DNA of 41,523 nucleotides. It comes from Lachnospiraceae bacterium. GTDB taxonomy: Bacteria; Bacillota; Clostridia; Lachnospirales; Lachnospiraceae. The stretch is from NCBI GenBank assembly GCA_017416465.1, contig JAFQCK010000126.1:1-41523 (forward strand), written 5' to 3'. Each line of letters opens with the position of its first letter. Position 1 is the first letter of the stretch. Of the stretch, positions 7,924 through 15,841 are shown piece after piece. The notes beneath the pieces are model-generated. The model made no database searches. It was not told where the DNA came from and was given only the letters and a program-made list of their open reading frames with translations. Both the position numbers and the translations under genes were made by a program.

Positions 7924-7953
7924 TTGTCGCTTTTTGTTGCTTTTTGACAGAAA
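7924..7953 (+). promoter_or_regulatory. Three 10-bp direct repeats, candidate 0A-box-like operator
   Basis: Three tandem 10-mers, TTGTCGCTTT, TTGTTGCTTT and TTGACAGAAA, follow one another with exactly one helical turn per unit. Tandem Spo0A boxes (TTGTCGAA type) in known promoters use the same spacing, and the next gene encodes a Spo0A-type DNA-binding domain, so autoregulation is likely. A TATAAT at 7955-7960 follows immediately and can serve the regulator gene. The same DNA lies upstream of the divergent conflict operon. A related site occurs at 21551-21582. Confidence 0.5.
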
Positions 7954-7997
7954 ATATAATACAATATTTGAAAGAAAATAATTTCTAGGAGGGCATT

Positions 7998-8780
7998 ATG
8001 AACGAACTTTCAATTCTAATAGTTGAGGACAATCCTGAAACATGTAAATTGTTTGTTGAACATGCTGATGAAATGGATGACATTTCAATTGTCAGTATTA
8101 CCAACAATTCTAACCAAGCCTTAGATGATATTAAATATTATCTTCCCAATGCAATTATTTTAGATTTAGAGTTACATTTAGGTACCGGTAATGGCATAGA
8201 ATTGTTACAAAAATTAAGCACTATGGACTTAGATATATATCCATATATTTTAATCACAACAAACAATTCAAGCCAGATTACATATGAATATGTCAGAGAA
8301 TTAGGTGCTGACTTTATAATGTCGAAACATCAAAATGATTACTCTGAAAAAAATGTTCTTGAATTCCTAAGAATGATGAAAACTGTAATAAAAAACAAAT
8401 CAAATAAAAAAACAAATCCCTTACAAACTACTGAAGCTCCTATTCTTCAGAGTAAACGTATCCAGAAACGTATAGCAACTGAACTTAATAACATTGGAAT
8501 AAGTCCTAATTTAAAGGGATATGGATATTTGTCTGATGCAATTTTTATGGTAATTCAAGATTCTACAAAGAATTTAACTACTATAATTTCACAAAAGTAC
8601 AAAAAAACAGAAAGCAGCGTTGAACGTGCAATGCAAAATGCTATCAATAAAGCTTGGAAGCAAACTGCTATTGAAGATTTAGAAAAATACTACAAAGCTA
8701 AAATAAATTCTGACAAGGGAACACCAACTCTTACTGAATTTATATTTTATTATGCAAATAAAATCAAAAATGATATATAA
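7998..8780 (+). CDS. Response regulator with Spo0A-type DNA-binding domain
   Basis: A 260-residue, two-domain regulator. Residues 1-125 are a CheY-like receiver: acidic pocket E10/D11, phosphoacceptor Asp56 in IILDLEL, ILITTNN with the conserved Thr, and a Lys in IMSK. Residues about 155-258 match the Spo0A C-terminal effector domain: IGISPNLKGYGYLSDAI and the recognition helix SSVERAMQNAINKAW, aligned with Spo0A SRVERAIRHAIEVAW. AGGAGGGC precedes the ATG. It is followed by a histidine kinase gene on the same strand, so the two probably form one pair. This is likely a Spo0A paralogue rather than the sporulation master itself, because Spo0A is usually an orphan next to spoIVB. Tandem TTGTCGC-type repeats sit just upstream. 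Confidence 0.88.
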   Translation: MNELSILIVEDNPETCKLFVEHADEMDDISIVSITNNSNQALDDIKYYLPNAIILDLELHLGTGNGIELLQKLSTMDLDIYPYILITTNNSSQITYEYVRELGADFIMSKHQNDYSEKNVLEFLRMMKTVIKNKSNKKTNPLQTTEAPILQSKRIQKRIATELNNIGISPNLKGYGYLSDAIFMVIQDSTKNLTTIISQKYKKTESSVERAMQNAINKAWKQTAIEDLEKYYKAKINSDKGTPTLTEFIFYYANKIKNDI

Positions 8781-8783
8781 AGA

Positions 8784-8807
8784 ATGCTTCACATTGAAGT
8801 GAAGCAT
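8784..8807. terminator. Hairpin after the response regulator gene
   Basis: A perfect 9-bp stem ATGCTTCAC / GTGAAGCAT with a 6-base loop begins three bases after the TAA. On the plus strand the U-tract is poor (CAATAGTTTTG), so read-through to the kinase gene is possible. On the minus strand it is followed by TCTTTATAT and could end the small transcript carrying the 15-codon ORF. Confidence 0.5.
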
Positions 8808-8846
8808 CAATAGTTTTGTTTAACATATTAGGTTGTCCTTACAACA

Positions 8847-8894
8847 TTAACGTCTAAACCAATTACAAAAATACTTTAAAAAATCATTCCACAT
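8847..8894 (-). CDS. Candidate 15-residue peptide
   Basis: On the minus strand between the plus-strand regulator and kinase genes, an ATG at 8894 opens MWNDFLKYFCNWFRR followed by TAA. A perfect AAAGGAGG ends seven bases before the ATG, which is the best-spaced ribosome binding site one could ask for and hard to dismiss for such a short ORF. The peptide is aromatic, amphipathic and basic at its end, with one Cys; the C-x-W-F stretch recalls the clostridial AgrD product containing CLWF, but no AgrB gene is nearby. It could be a signal peptide, a membrane-active toxin, a leader peptide, or chance. Its ribosome binding site lies in the right arm of the hairpin at 8899-8940. Confidence 0.35.
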   Translation of the reverse strand: MWNDFLKYFCNWFRR

Positions 8895-8898
8895 ACTA

Positions 8899-8940
8899 CA
8901 GCCTCCTTTTTTTATTTCATACTAATAAAAAAAGAGGCTG
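8899..8940. repeat. Long inverted repeat covering the small ORF's ribosome binding site
   Basis: CAGCCTC plus a T-run on the left pairs with an A-run plus GAGGCTG on the right, giving a 17-bp stem with one bulged base and a 7-base loop. Read on the minus strand, the second arm holds the AAAGGAGG of the 15-codon ORF, so translation would be blocked when folded. The U-run is inside the stem and not after it, so it is not a standard terminator. Confidence 0.55.
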
Positions 8941-9006
8941 ACTTAAATTTGTTATATGATTGCATTATTTATTGCTTCTTATTAGTTTTTAGAAAGGATA
9001 CCAACA

Positions 9007-10482
9007 ATGATTTCAACACTTATAAAATACATTTTTTTGATTTTATGTAGCTTTTATTTTTATGCTAAACTTTTAAACCTTAAACTCTCAAAAAAAATTC
9101 TATTAATTGATATTTTCATTTCTATCATATTATCAATTACTATATATATTATTAATCAATACGCACCTTACTTAGTTGTTTCCACAATTATTTTTGGCAT
9201 AATAATCACTGTATATTTTATTTATAATATTTCATTCAATATTATTATTTTTACCTCAATATTATCATTTGGTTTTAGTTATTTCACTTTTTTCATTTCC
9301 ACAATCCTACTAGCACCATTTGCTTTCATTCTTGTTCTAAATAACCAAGATGGCGAACTAAGTTATTTATTTACACATACATTATTAGGGATTGTACAAT
9401 TATTAATCACAAAATCAATTTTTCGTATTAAACGCTTAAAGAATGGCATGCCTTTTTTATATAATAAAACATTTAATACTATAAGTATTTTTTTTAGTGC
9501 TATAATCATCATTCCAACCACTTTTTATAATGTATATAAAGATAACAACTCTATATTTATTGCCTTAATTTTATTAACAGGTATATACGGATTTATTCTA
9601 TACATTTGGTGGAAGAATCAATTAACTAAAAACTATAACGATAAATTAAAATCAAAAGAAATTCAGGAATTGCATAATGAAATTGAAAGATTAAAAAAAG
9701 ACAATGAAAACTTATCAAAAATTGTACATAAAGATAATAAACTAATTCCTGCTATGGTAATGTCTGTAAAAGAATTATTAACCTCTTTTTCATCTTATGA
9801 CAATATTAATGAATGTACAGATATAGCCAAGCAACTTTTAGGAACTCTGAATACTCTTTCAAATGAACGAGCAGGTATATTGAATTTGCATGAGAAACAA
9901 ATTGAAACAATTCCTTCATCAGGTATATATCGTATAGATACACTTATCAAATACATGAAACAAAAAGCTTTTAATCATAATATTAATTTTAGCTTTACAC
10001 TTAATTCTAATATAAAATTTTTAACACAGAATATTATTAATGAAGATGATTTATGTACGATACTTGCAGACCTGATTGAAAATGCTATTATTGCTACCAA
10101 AGAACAAAATACGAAACAAGTTCTTTTAAATATTGATATAGAGCATAATCACTACTGCATACATCTTCTTGATAGTGGAATACCATTTGAAAGTACTACT
10201 ATTTTAAATCTTGGTATTATTCGCACTACTACTCATTCATCTACAGGCGGTAGCGGAATCGGATTAATGAATACCTTTGAACTACTAAAAAAATATAATG
10301 CCAGCTTTGTCATTACTGAATCACCTGATACTACAATTTTTACTAAGACAATTTCAATATATTTTGATAACTTAAATCAATTCAAAGTAATAAGTAACAG
10401 ACCTGAAATTGTTATTCTCTCTACTCAAAGAAATGATATTATTATTGAAAAAGCTCAAAATAAAATAGGACTATCATTATGA
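9007..10482 (+). CDS. GHKL-domain (AgrC-like) sensor histidine kinase
   Basis: A 491-residue membrane kinase. Residues 1-200 hold six or seven hydrophobic segments, as in AgrC/ComD-type peptide receptors. A coiled coil follows (about 210-240, EIQELHNEIERLKKDNENL), then the probable phospho-acceptor His241 in KIVHKDNKL. The ATPase has the N-box LADLIENAI (Asn359), a G1 box DSGIPF (about 389) and a G2 box GGSGIGL (414-420). It shares strand and context with the Spo0A-type response regulator, its likely partner. Receptors of this build usually sense a secreted peptide; no agrB/agrD-like gene is visible nearby, apart from the doubtful 15-residue ORF. AGAAAGGAT precedes the ATG. Confidence 0.87.
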   Translation: MISTLIKYIFLILCSFYFYAKLLNLKLSKKILLIDIFISIILSITIYIINQYAPYLVVSTIIFGIIITVYFIYNISFNIIIFTSILSFGFSYFTFFISTILLAPFAFILVLNNQDGELSYLFTHTLLGIVQLLITKSIFRIKRLKNGMPFLYNKTFNTISIFFSAIIIIPTTFYNVYKDNNSIFIALILLTGIYGFILYIWWKNQLTKNYNDKLKSKEIQELHNEIERLKKDNENLSKIVHKDNKLIPAMVMSVKELLTSFSSYDNINECTDIAKQLLGTLNTLSNERAGILNLHEKQIETIPSSGIYRIDTLIKYMKQKAFNHNINFSFTLNSNIKFLTQNIINEDDLCTILADLIENAIIATKEQNTKQVLLNIDIEHNHYCIHLLDSGIPFESTTILNLGIIRTTTHSSTGGSGIGLMNTFELLKKYNASFVITESPDTTIFTKTISIYFDNLNQFKVISNRPEIVILSTQRNDIIIEKAQNKIGLSL

Positions 10483-10519
10483 TCAATATCATTAAGTTAA
10501 CATTGTAATTATAGTGGAA

Positions 10520-10566
10520 CCTAAATAGATCCAAGGGATGAAATGAATCCTTTGGCTCTATTTAGG
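10520..10566. terminator. Strong terminator-like hairpin between convergent genes
   Basis: CCTAAATAGA pairs perfectly with TCTATTTAGG, and an inner CCAAGG / CCTTTGG stem extends it. It lies 37 bases after the kinase stop, with TATTTTAG after it on the plus strand. It also lies downstream of the convergent gene at 10594-11352, so it may serve both strands. Confidence 0.7.
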
Positions 10567-10593
10567 TATTTTAGGCATAACGATAAGACACAA

Positions 10594-11352
10594 CTAATTT
10601 AATACATAATAACCTGTTTCCCATTCAGAAATTATATCACCATACTTATCCTTAACCTTTTTTAAACTTTCAGTGTCGAACTTATCTTTTCTACATCTTG
10701 TAAATATTCTATCTCCAACAAAATATATATCTATAAATTCTTCATCAGAAGTTTTAATACTAATATAACTATCACTATATTCAAATTCCTCTTCAGTAAT
10801 AATTTTACTTTTTCGGACCTCTTGATATTTTTTCACAATATCATCTTTTGAATATTCAATCTCTCCTTGTAAACTAAACTCCAAAATATTATCTTCTTCA
10901 ACTATTGGTAATTCTACTAAACAACGAGTTTTTGCATAGCAATCTAAAATATCATAAATACATGTATCTGTTTTTATTTTATATTCATCACCATCTATTT
11001 CCATATAATCATTTGAACGAATAGTTAACTCAAATAGCTTATTTCCATTTTTCGAATCATAACCTTTTATACGAAACGCATCTTTATTAGGCGATATCCA
11101 AGTAGTGGAATCTGATATAAATTCTTTAAAAGGATGACGTTTTTTCACTTTCAAGCAACCTAATTCCTGAATAATTGCATTAATAAGATTTTTGTCTGTT
11201 ATTTCATATTTTAGCATTAAATCTCGAGCTTCAATATAACAGGTTTCATTAAATTTTTCTTCTAAATCTTCCACCTCTGTCTTTAAAATAATACCTGATA
11301 TTAAAAATATCATAAAAATTATACCAAAAATAACCAAAATTCTCTTTATCAT
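10594..11352 (-). CDS. Hypothetical membrane-anchored protein
   Basis: About 252 residues. An N-terminal hydrophobic stretch, ILVIFGIIFMIFLISGIIL, after a basic MIKR looks like a signal anchor, so most of the protein should be outside the cell. The rest is acidic and alpha/beta in character, with no domain that I recognise. The ATG at 11352 is used in place of a TTG six bases upstream; neither has a strong ribosome binding site. It is the last gene of the leftward accessory cluster, about 140 bases after the peptidase gene, and may have its own transcript. Confidence 0.65.
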   Translation of the reverse strand: MIKRILVIFGIIFMIFLISGIILKTEVEDLEEKFNETCYIEARDLMLKYEITDKNLINAIIQELGCLKVKKRHPFKEFISDSTTWISPNKDAFRIKGYDSKNGNKLFELTIRSNDYMEIDGDEYKIKTDTCIYDILDCYAKTRCLVELPIVEEDNILEFSLQGEIEYSKDDIVKKYQEVRKSKIITEEEFEYSDSYISIKTSDEEFIDIYFVGDRIFTRCRKDKFDTESLKKVKDKYGDIISEWETGYYVLN

Positions 11353-11496
11353 ATTCAATCAACTGCTCTTAAGTGACATTTGTCAAATGTAATTTACAAA
11401 TATCATCACTAGCTTTTCCTTTCATTAATTTTTAATCTTGAGCACAGAATTAGCTCCTTAGCTTTATCATTACCTATCCTTGACCACCAAAAAAAC

Positions 11497-12546
11497 TTAT
11501 TTACATTTTTGCAAAAACATTACACCATATGTAGAAATAGCATTAATCTCATCATATAAAATATAACCTTTTAAATATTTATTTCCCCAACCTGAAGCTA
11601 CTTCTAAATAGCATTCACCATTACTAAATTCTAAATAACCTATTACACTAACTGCATGTCCAGTTATCGTACCACTATCTTTAGTTGTAACTCCTAATAT
11701 GGACGCATATTTTTTATCAATTGCTTCTTTAAAAAAAGACAATTTAGGATTTTTCTCTTCTCTATATTGAATTTCTTTACCTCCATACCATCTAGACATG
11801 TCTCTAACTATCCAACCCATTTTTTGTTGATTCATAACATAACTAACATTAAGTTTTTTAACTCCACCTAAAGACCATATACATGAATAGTAATTTCCTA
11901 CTACTGCATCATTTTTTACATCAAATCTATCATATTGACCTAGTACATTTAATATTGCAACTGCCGCACAGCAATATTTATCTTTAAGTGTATTTTCAAT
12001 ATATGTTTGTCCAAAACATATTTGATTTGGAAGACTTTTCTTTTTAATCAAATTATTTTTTTCAAAGACATCATCTAAGTTAAAAACAAATAAATCATCA
12101 AATTCCGTTCTTGATGCCAAATAAACTATTGATGTATTACACAAATCAACAATCTCATATTCCATCATAGAATTTTTTCTTATTACTTGATTTTCTGCTA
12201 TTCCTTTACCAATATATGTTTCTATAAAACCTTTTGCATTCTTCTCAATTATGAAATTTGATATTACTCCTAAATCAATATTATATATCAAATAACCATA
12301 TGATACACCATCACTAAATATATCTATTGCAAACTCACATATTTTATCGTCACAATCATATATATCATTTATCGCTATCTTATCTACTTCAATATCACCA
12401 TAAAACTCTTTTACAATATCACCTATAGCATTTTCAATATTATATATACCACTCTCCTCTGAAGCATACGTTATATTATCCATATAACATGTCATACTTA
12501 CCATAACCATTATAGCTACTAAAATCGAAAATATTTTTTTTATCAT
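11497..12546 (-). CDS. Exported papain-fold cysteine peptidase (C39/C10-like)
   Basis: About 349 residues. A classic signal peptide starts the protein (KKIFSILVAIMVMVSM, with a possible cut near YASEE). The C-terminal half has KYCCAAVAILNVLGQY, a Cys-containing helix start like that of C39 and streptopain-type peptidases, then GHAVSVIGYLEF with the catalytic His and YLEVASGWGN, the usual Asn/Trp segment. I read it as a secreted cysteine peptidase or a transpeptidase-like relative. The ATG at 12546 is chosen because GGAG sits six bases before it; the in-frame ATG four codons upstream overlaps that site. It follows the ACP/ligase genes, which suggests it may act on their product or on the exported proteins of the cluster (inference). 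Confidence 0.72.
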   Translation of the reverse strand: MIKKIFSILVAIMVMVSMTCYMDNITYASEESGIYNIENAIGDIVKEFYGDIEVDKIAINDIYDCDDKICEFAIDIFSDGVSYGYLIYNIDLGVISNFIIEKNAKGFIETYIGKGIAENQVIRKNSMMEYEIVDLCNTSIVYLASRTEFDDLFVFNLDDVFEKNNLIKKKSLPNQICFGQTYIENTLKDKYCCAAVAILNVLGQYDRFDVKNDAVVGNYYSCIWSLGGVKKLNVSYVMNQQKMGWIVRDMSRWYGGKEIQYREEKNPKLSFFKEAIDKKYASILGVTTKDSGTITGHAVSVIGYLEFSNGECYLEVASGWGNKYLKGYILYDEINAISTYGVMFLQKCK

Positions 12547-12654
12547 ATTTTTCTCCATTCCTTTATAATATTTTACTTGTAAAATTTTTCTTCCCTTTTC
12601 ATATCCATCCTACCCTTTTTAATTCTAACTTGCACACTTTTAGAATTTCTATAT

Positions 12655-12680
12655 ATAAAGGCACGAATAAATATTGTGCC
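12655..12680 (-). terminator. Possible terminator after the PaaK-like gene
   Basis: On the minus strand GGCAC pairs with GTGCC around an 11-base loop and is followed by TTTATATA. The stem is short, so it may only partly end transcripts of the ligase operon before the peptidase gene. Confidence 0.4.
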
Positions 12681-12692
12681 AATATACCAAAT

Positions 12693-13943
12693 TTAAATCT
12701 CATCCATTTCCCTCAAAAAATATCTTAGTTTCCCCGTCTTTTCATCAGGTAACAATCTCTCAAAATATTCAAATTCATATTCTGCATAAGCCAGCCTGTC
12801 CTCAAGAACTGATTCTTTAAAAATCTCTTCCAACTGACATAAATTCTCATCTTCATCCACAACAAACTTTACTGTAAACTTATTTATATCCTTCTGAATA
12901 ATATTAAATTGCTTTACCACTCCATCCATCACAAGATTAACATTATCAATTGCTCTAACAAATACATAAGATGTAATCCTTGTCCCATCCTCACATATAA
13001 CAAAATCATTTTTTCTTCCGGACATTAAAGATATTACTTTAGAACAATTTCCACACTCACATTTTCTTTCAGATATTGCTCCTACATCTCCTATTTTATA
13101 TCTTATTAAAGGCATAGCATTATTTGTAAGTGTCGTAACACAAATCTCTCCACATTTATCTGTAACTGCTTTCCCATCTTCATCAATCGCTTCAGCATAC
13201 ACATTAGAATCCATTATATGCATATTCCCATAGGGACATTCATATGCTATTGAATTAAACTCATTTGCTCCATATTGATTTGCAATATTACAATTAAATG
13301 TTTCTTTTGTAAGTTTTCTAACCTCGTCTGTTAAAATTTCTCCATTAAATTCTATGTATTCTACTGAATCAAGTCCCATCAATGAATTATTCTTAATACA
13401 TTGGCAAAGCAGTACTGCTATACTTGGTTGAAGAATAAGCCATTTAGGTTTAAATTCACACATTTTCTTATATATTTCAATAATTCTTGCTGTAGATAAG
13501 TTTACTTTTGAAAATATCCATGCGTTTTCTTCTTTATACTCGTCTTGCTCATTTTTTATATCAGTTTCCTGTATAGTATAAAAACAACACATTCTATCTT
13601 TTGGAAAAATACCATAATATTTCTTTCGCATAATCCATAATTCCAACATAGATTTAGTAAAATCGTCTTTCGCCCAATATATATCCATATACTTTCCTGT
13701 TGAACCAGATGTTCTCGAAAATAATAATTCTTTACTTAAGTATTTAGGAATATATCTTGCTGATATTACATCTCCACTATGTTCTACAATCTTATTTTTT
13801 TCTGTAAATGGTAAGTCTTCAAAATTTCCACTTAGAATATCATCTATACTTTTATTACTTTCATAAAGTAAATTCATATAAAACGGAACCTCTGAATAAG
13901 CCGATTTTACACTTCTTTCTAATTTATTACTTACACTTATCAT
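12693..13943 (-). CDS. PaaK/CapK-like AMP-forming adenylating enzyme
   Basis: A 416-residue member of the phenylacetate-CoA ligase/CapK branch of the ANL superfamily. It shows the phosphate loop TSGSTG (78-83), YGANE (224-228) in the A5 position, RYKIGDVG (about 281-288) and SGRKNDF at the hinge, and a C-terminal DEKTGKLRYF with the expected catalytic Lys. Cys235, Cys295, Cys297 and Cys300 may form a zinc site, as seen in some PaaK relatives. It should activate a carboxylic acid as acyl-AMP and load CoA or, more likely here, the carrier protein encoded 65 bases upstream. The acid is unknown. GAGAGG precedes the ATG. Confidence 0.82.
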   Translation of the reverse strand: MISVSNKLERSVKSAYSEVPFYMNLLYESNKSIDDILSGNFEDLPFTEKNKIVEHSGDVISARYIPKYLSKELLFSRTSGSTGKYMDIYWAKDDFTKSMLELWIMRKKYYGIFPKDRMCCFYTIQETDIKNEQDEYKEENAWIFSKVNLSTARIIEIYKKMCEFKPKWLILQPSIAVLLCQCIKNNSLMGLDSVEYIEFNGEILTDEVRKLTKETFNCNIANQYGANEFNSIAYECPYGNMHIMDSNVYAEAIDEDGKAVTDKCGEICVTTLTNNAMPLIRYKIGDVGAISERKCECGNCSKVISLMSGRKNDFVICEDGTRITSYVFVRAIDNVNLVMDGVVKQFNIIQKDINKFTVKFVVDEDENLCQLEEIFKESVLEDRLAYAEYEFEYFERLLPDEKTGKLRYFLREMDEI

Positions 13944-14008
13944 AGTTTAAAACCTCTCATTTTCTCTTTTGTCCAACCAAAGCTTCATTATTATACATAA
14001 GTCTTTAA

Positions 14009-14260
14009 CTAAATTTTTACAATATTATAGATATATTCTGTTAATCCACTCACATTTGTTAAACAATCCGTAAATTCTGTAACATTATCTATACTTATAT
14101 TGAATCTTTCCTCAATTGCTACTAACAAACTAACTACAGACATTGAATCCATCTCAATATCCTCAAAAAACTTTGAGTTACCATCAACTTTTTCATCTAT
14201 GCCTAACAAATTATCATCTATAATTTCTATTATTATTTTCTCTACCTGTTCCTTTGTCAT
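14009..14260 (-). CDS. Acyl/peptidyl carrier protein
   Basis: An 83-residue stand-alone carrier protein. FFEDIEMDSMSVVSLLVAIE is the phosphopantetheine site, with Ser39 as the attachment residue in the D-S-M form, inside a typical four-helix acidic sequence of normal length. AAAGGAG is nine bases before the ATG. It is flanked by two adenylate-forming enzymes and a BtrH-like protein, so it is very probably a dedicated carrier for the product of this cluster and not the fatty-acid AcpP. In butirosin biosynthesis a carrier (BtrI) delivers its acyl chain through BtrH, which gives a plausible model. Confidence 0.9.
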   Translation of the reverse strand: MTKEQVEKIIIEIIDDNLLGIDEKVDGNSKFFEDIEMDSMSVVSLLVAIEERFNISIDNVTEFTDCLTNVSGLTEYIYNIVKI

Positions 14261-14288
14261 CTTTTTGAACTCCTTTAAACCTTTTTTA

Positions 14289-15839
14289 TCATATATCTTT
14301 TACTATAAAATCAACACTGCATTTACAATTTTCCCATGTTTTTGCAAATACACCATAGTATTTAATTTTTGTTTCTATCTCGCATTTTAACACTTCTTTT
14401 TGGTCAATATAAAAATAACATTCTTTATCCTCAGAATTTATTTGTAAATTAACTATTTCCTCTTCTAACACATAGTTTTCTATATATAATTCATATTCAG
14501 GATTATCACTCAATTTATGAACTGCCATATTTAACTTACCAAGACTTCCAAATAATATCTTATCGCCATTTTCCAATATAAGCATAATTCCACAGTGTGA
14601 GCTTCCACCAAAATGACAATCCATTTTCATATCAACATTAAAATATCTTATGTCATTATTATTTTCTTTATATATCTGTACTCCATTATCTGCATTTTTC
14701 CATAAATCATATATGATATCTTCATCAAGATTTATGCTTATTTTATTATTACCCAACTCCACATCTGCATTATTATTATTAACAATCATATAGTCAGTAT
14801 TTCTTTCCTTAACACAACTATTACCTTTTTCAATTATTGTGTTTAACACTTTAAATATTTCTTTTTCCATTTTAAGCAAATCCTGTATATCGTCTTCCAA
14901 CTGCTCAATACATTCTACTTTTTTCTGATATGTAACAGCAAACAATATTTTAATTCTCTCCCTCTCTTTTAAATATAAATCCAACATATTACATAACTCT
15001 GATTTTACTTCTCCAGATTCATAAAATTTATCAACATATTTCTTGATAGACGCAAAGAGCAACTTCTTGGTATTGATGTATTCCATATAATGTAATAAAT
15101 CAATATCAAATATTCCCTCTTTCATTTTATCTATAAGAGTAGCTTCAAATTCTTTATTAATATCATGATTAGATAATTTCAAACATAATCTATGTAAATA
15201 TTCCTTATTTTTCTTCTCATCGAAATTATCTGTATCAAGTTTTGCAGACCAATAGTAATTCTTCGTTGAAACATTATCAAAACTCTTTTTAAAGGAGCTG
15301 CACATTTCATATACTTCTCCTGTTTTAATCATGAAATCAGAATATGCGGTGCTTGCTCCCAGTTCATTTTGCATATTATCAAGGATATATAATAAATTCT
15401 TTCTCTCATTAAATCCTTTTACAATAAGATAGTGTCTTTTATGTAACTCCAAATAAGTTTTACAATATGGCAAAAAATATAAGTCGGATGGTACAATCAC
15501 GACTTCATTATTTATTAATGTATTTAAAATTTTTTTCTTCATATTCTTATATGATGTGAAATCATTTCTTTTAATTTCTGCTCCGAATATATCCTTTAAT
15601 TCTGAATTATAATATTTCAAAACACTATCATTTGCATCAAAGCTTAAAACTCTCTCTCCATTAATTATGTATGCCACATAAGCAGTTATATAAATCAAAA
15701 ACAAATCGTATGCTTTCTCATTTAACGAACTTAATCCAATCGCAAAAGCCCTATAGAAACAGTTTAATTCACTCCATTCATACGAATCCTCAATTTTCTT
15801 TACTTTTGATAAAATAATCTCACTATCTTTAAAACTCAT
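14289..15839 (-). CDS. BtrH-like (papain-fold acyltransferase candidate) two-domain protein
   Basis: A 516-residue protein. The first 160 residues resemble the butirosin BtrH N-terminal domain: Cys27 in SELNCFYRAF, VIVPSDLYFLPYC (114-126), His136 in ELHKRHYLIVKGF, and a following Y-I-L-D (Asp154), which gives a Cys-His-Asp set. BtrH moves an acyl group from a carrier protein to an amine. Residues about 170-370 are helical. The last 150 (from about 370) look like a beta-sandwich of the concanavalin/laminin-G kind, which could bind sugar or another ligand. It lies two bases after the ligase gene and just before the carrier-protein gene, so the three are surely co-translated. The acceptor is not known. 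Confidence 0.72.
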   Translation of the reverse strand: MSFKDSEIILSKVKKIEDSYEWSELNCFYRAFAIGLSSLNEKAYDLFLIYITAYVAYIINGERVLSFDANDSVLKYYNSELKDIFGAEIKRNDFTSYKNMKKKILNTLINNEVVIVPSDLYFLPYCKTYLELHKRHYLIVKGFNERKNLLYILDNMQNELGASTAYSDFMIKTGEVYEMCSSFKKSFDNVSTKNYYWSAKLDTDNFDEKKNKEYLHRLCLKLSNHDINKEFEATLIDKMKEGIFDIDLLHYMEYINTKKLLFASIKKYVDKFYESGEVKSELCNMLDLYLKERERIKILFAVTYQKKVECIEQLEDDIQDLLKMEKEIFKVLNTIIEKGNSCVKERNTDYMIVNNNNADVELGNNKISINLDEDIIYDLWKNADNGVQIYKENNNDIRYFNVDMKMDCHFGGSSHCGIMLILENGDKILFGSLGKLNMAVHKLSDNPEYELYIENYVLEEEIVNLQINSEDKECYFYIDQKEVLKCEIETKIKYYGVFAKTWENCKCSVDFIVKDI

Positions 15840-15841
15840 AA

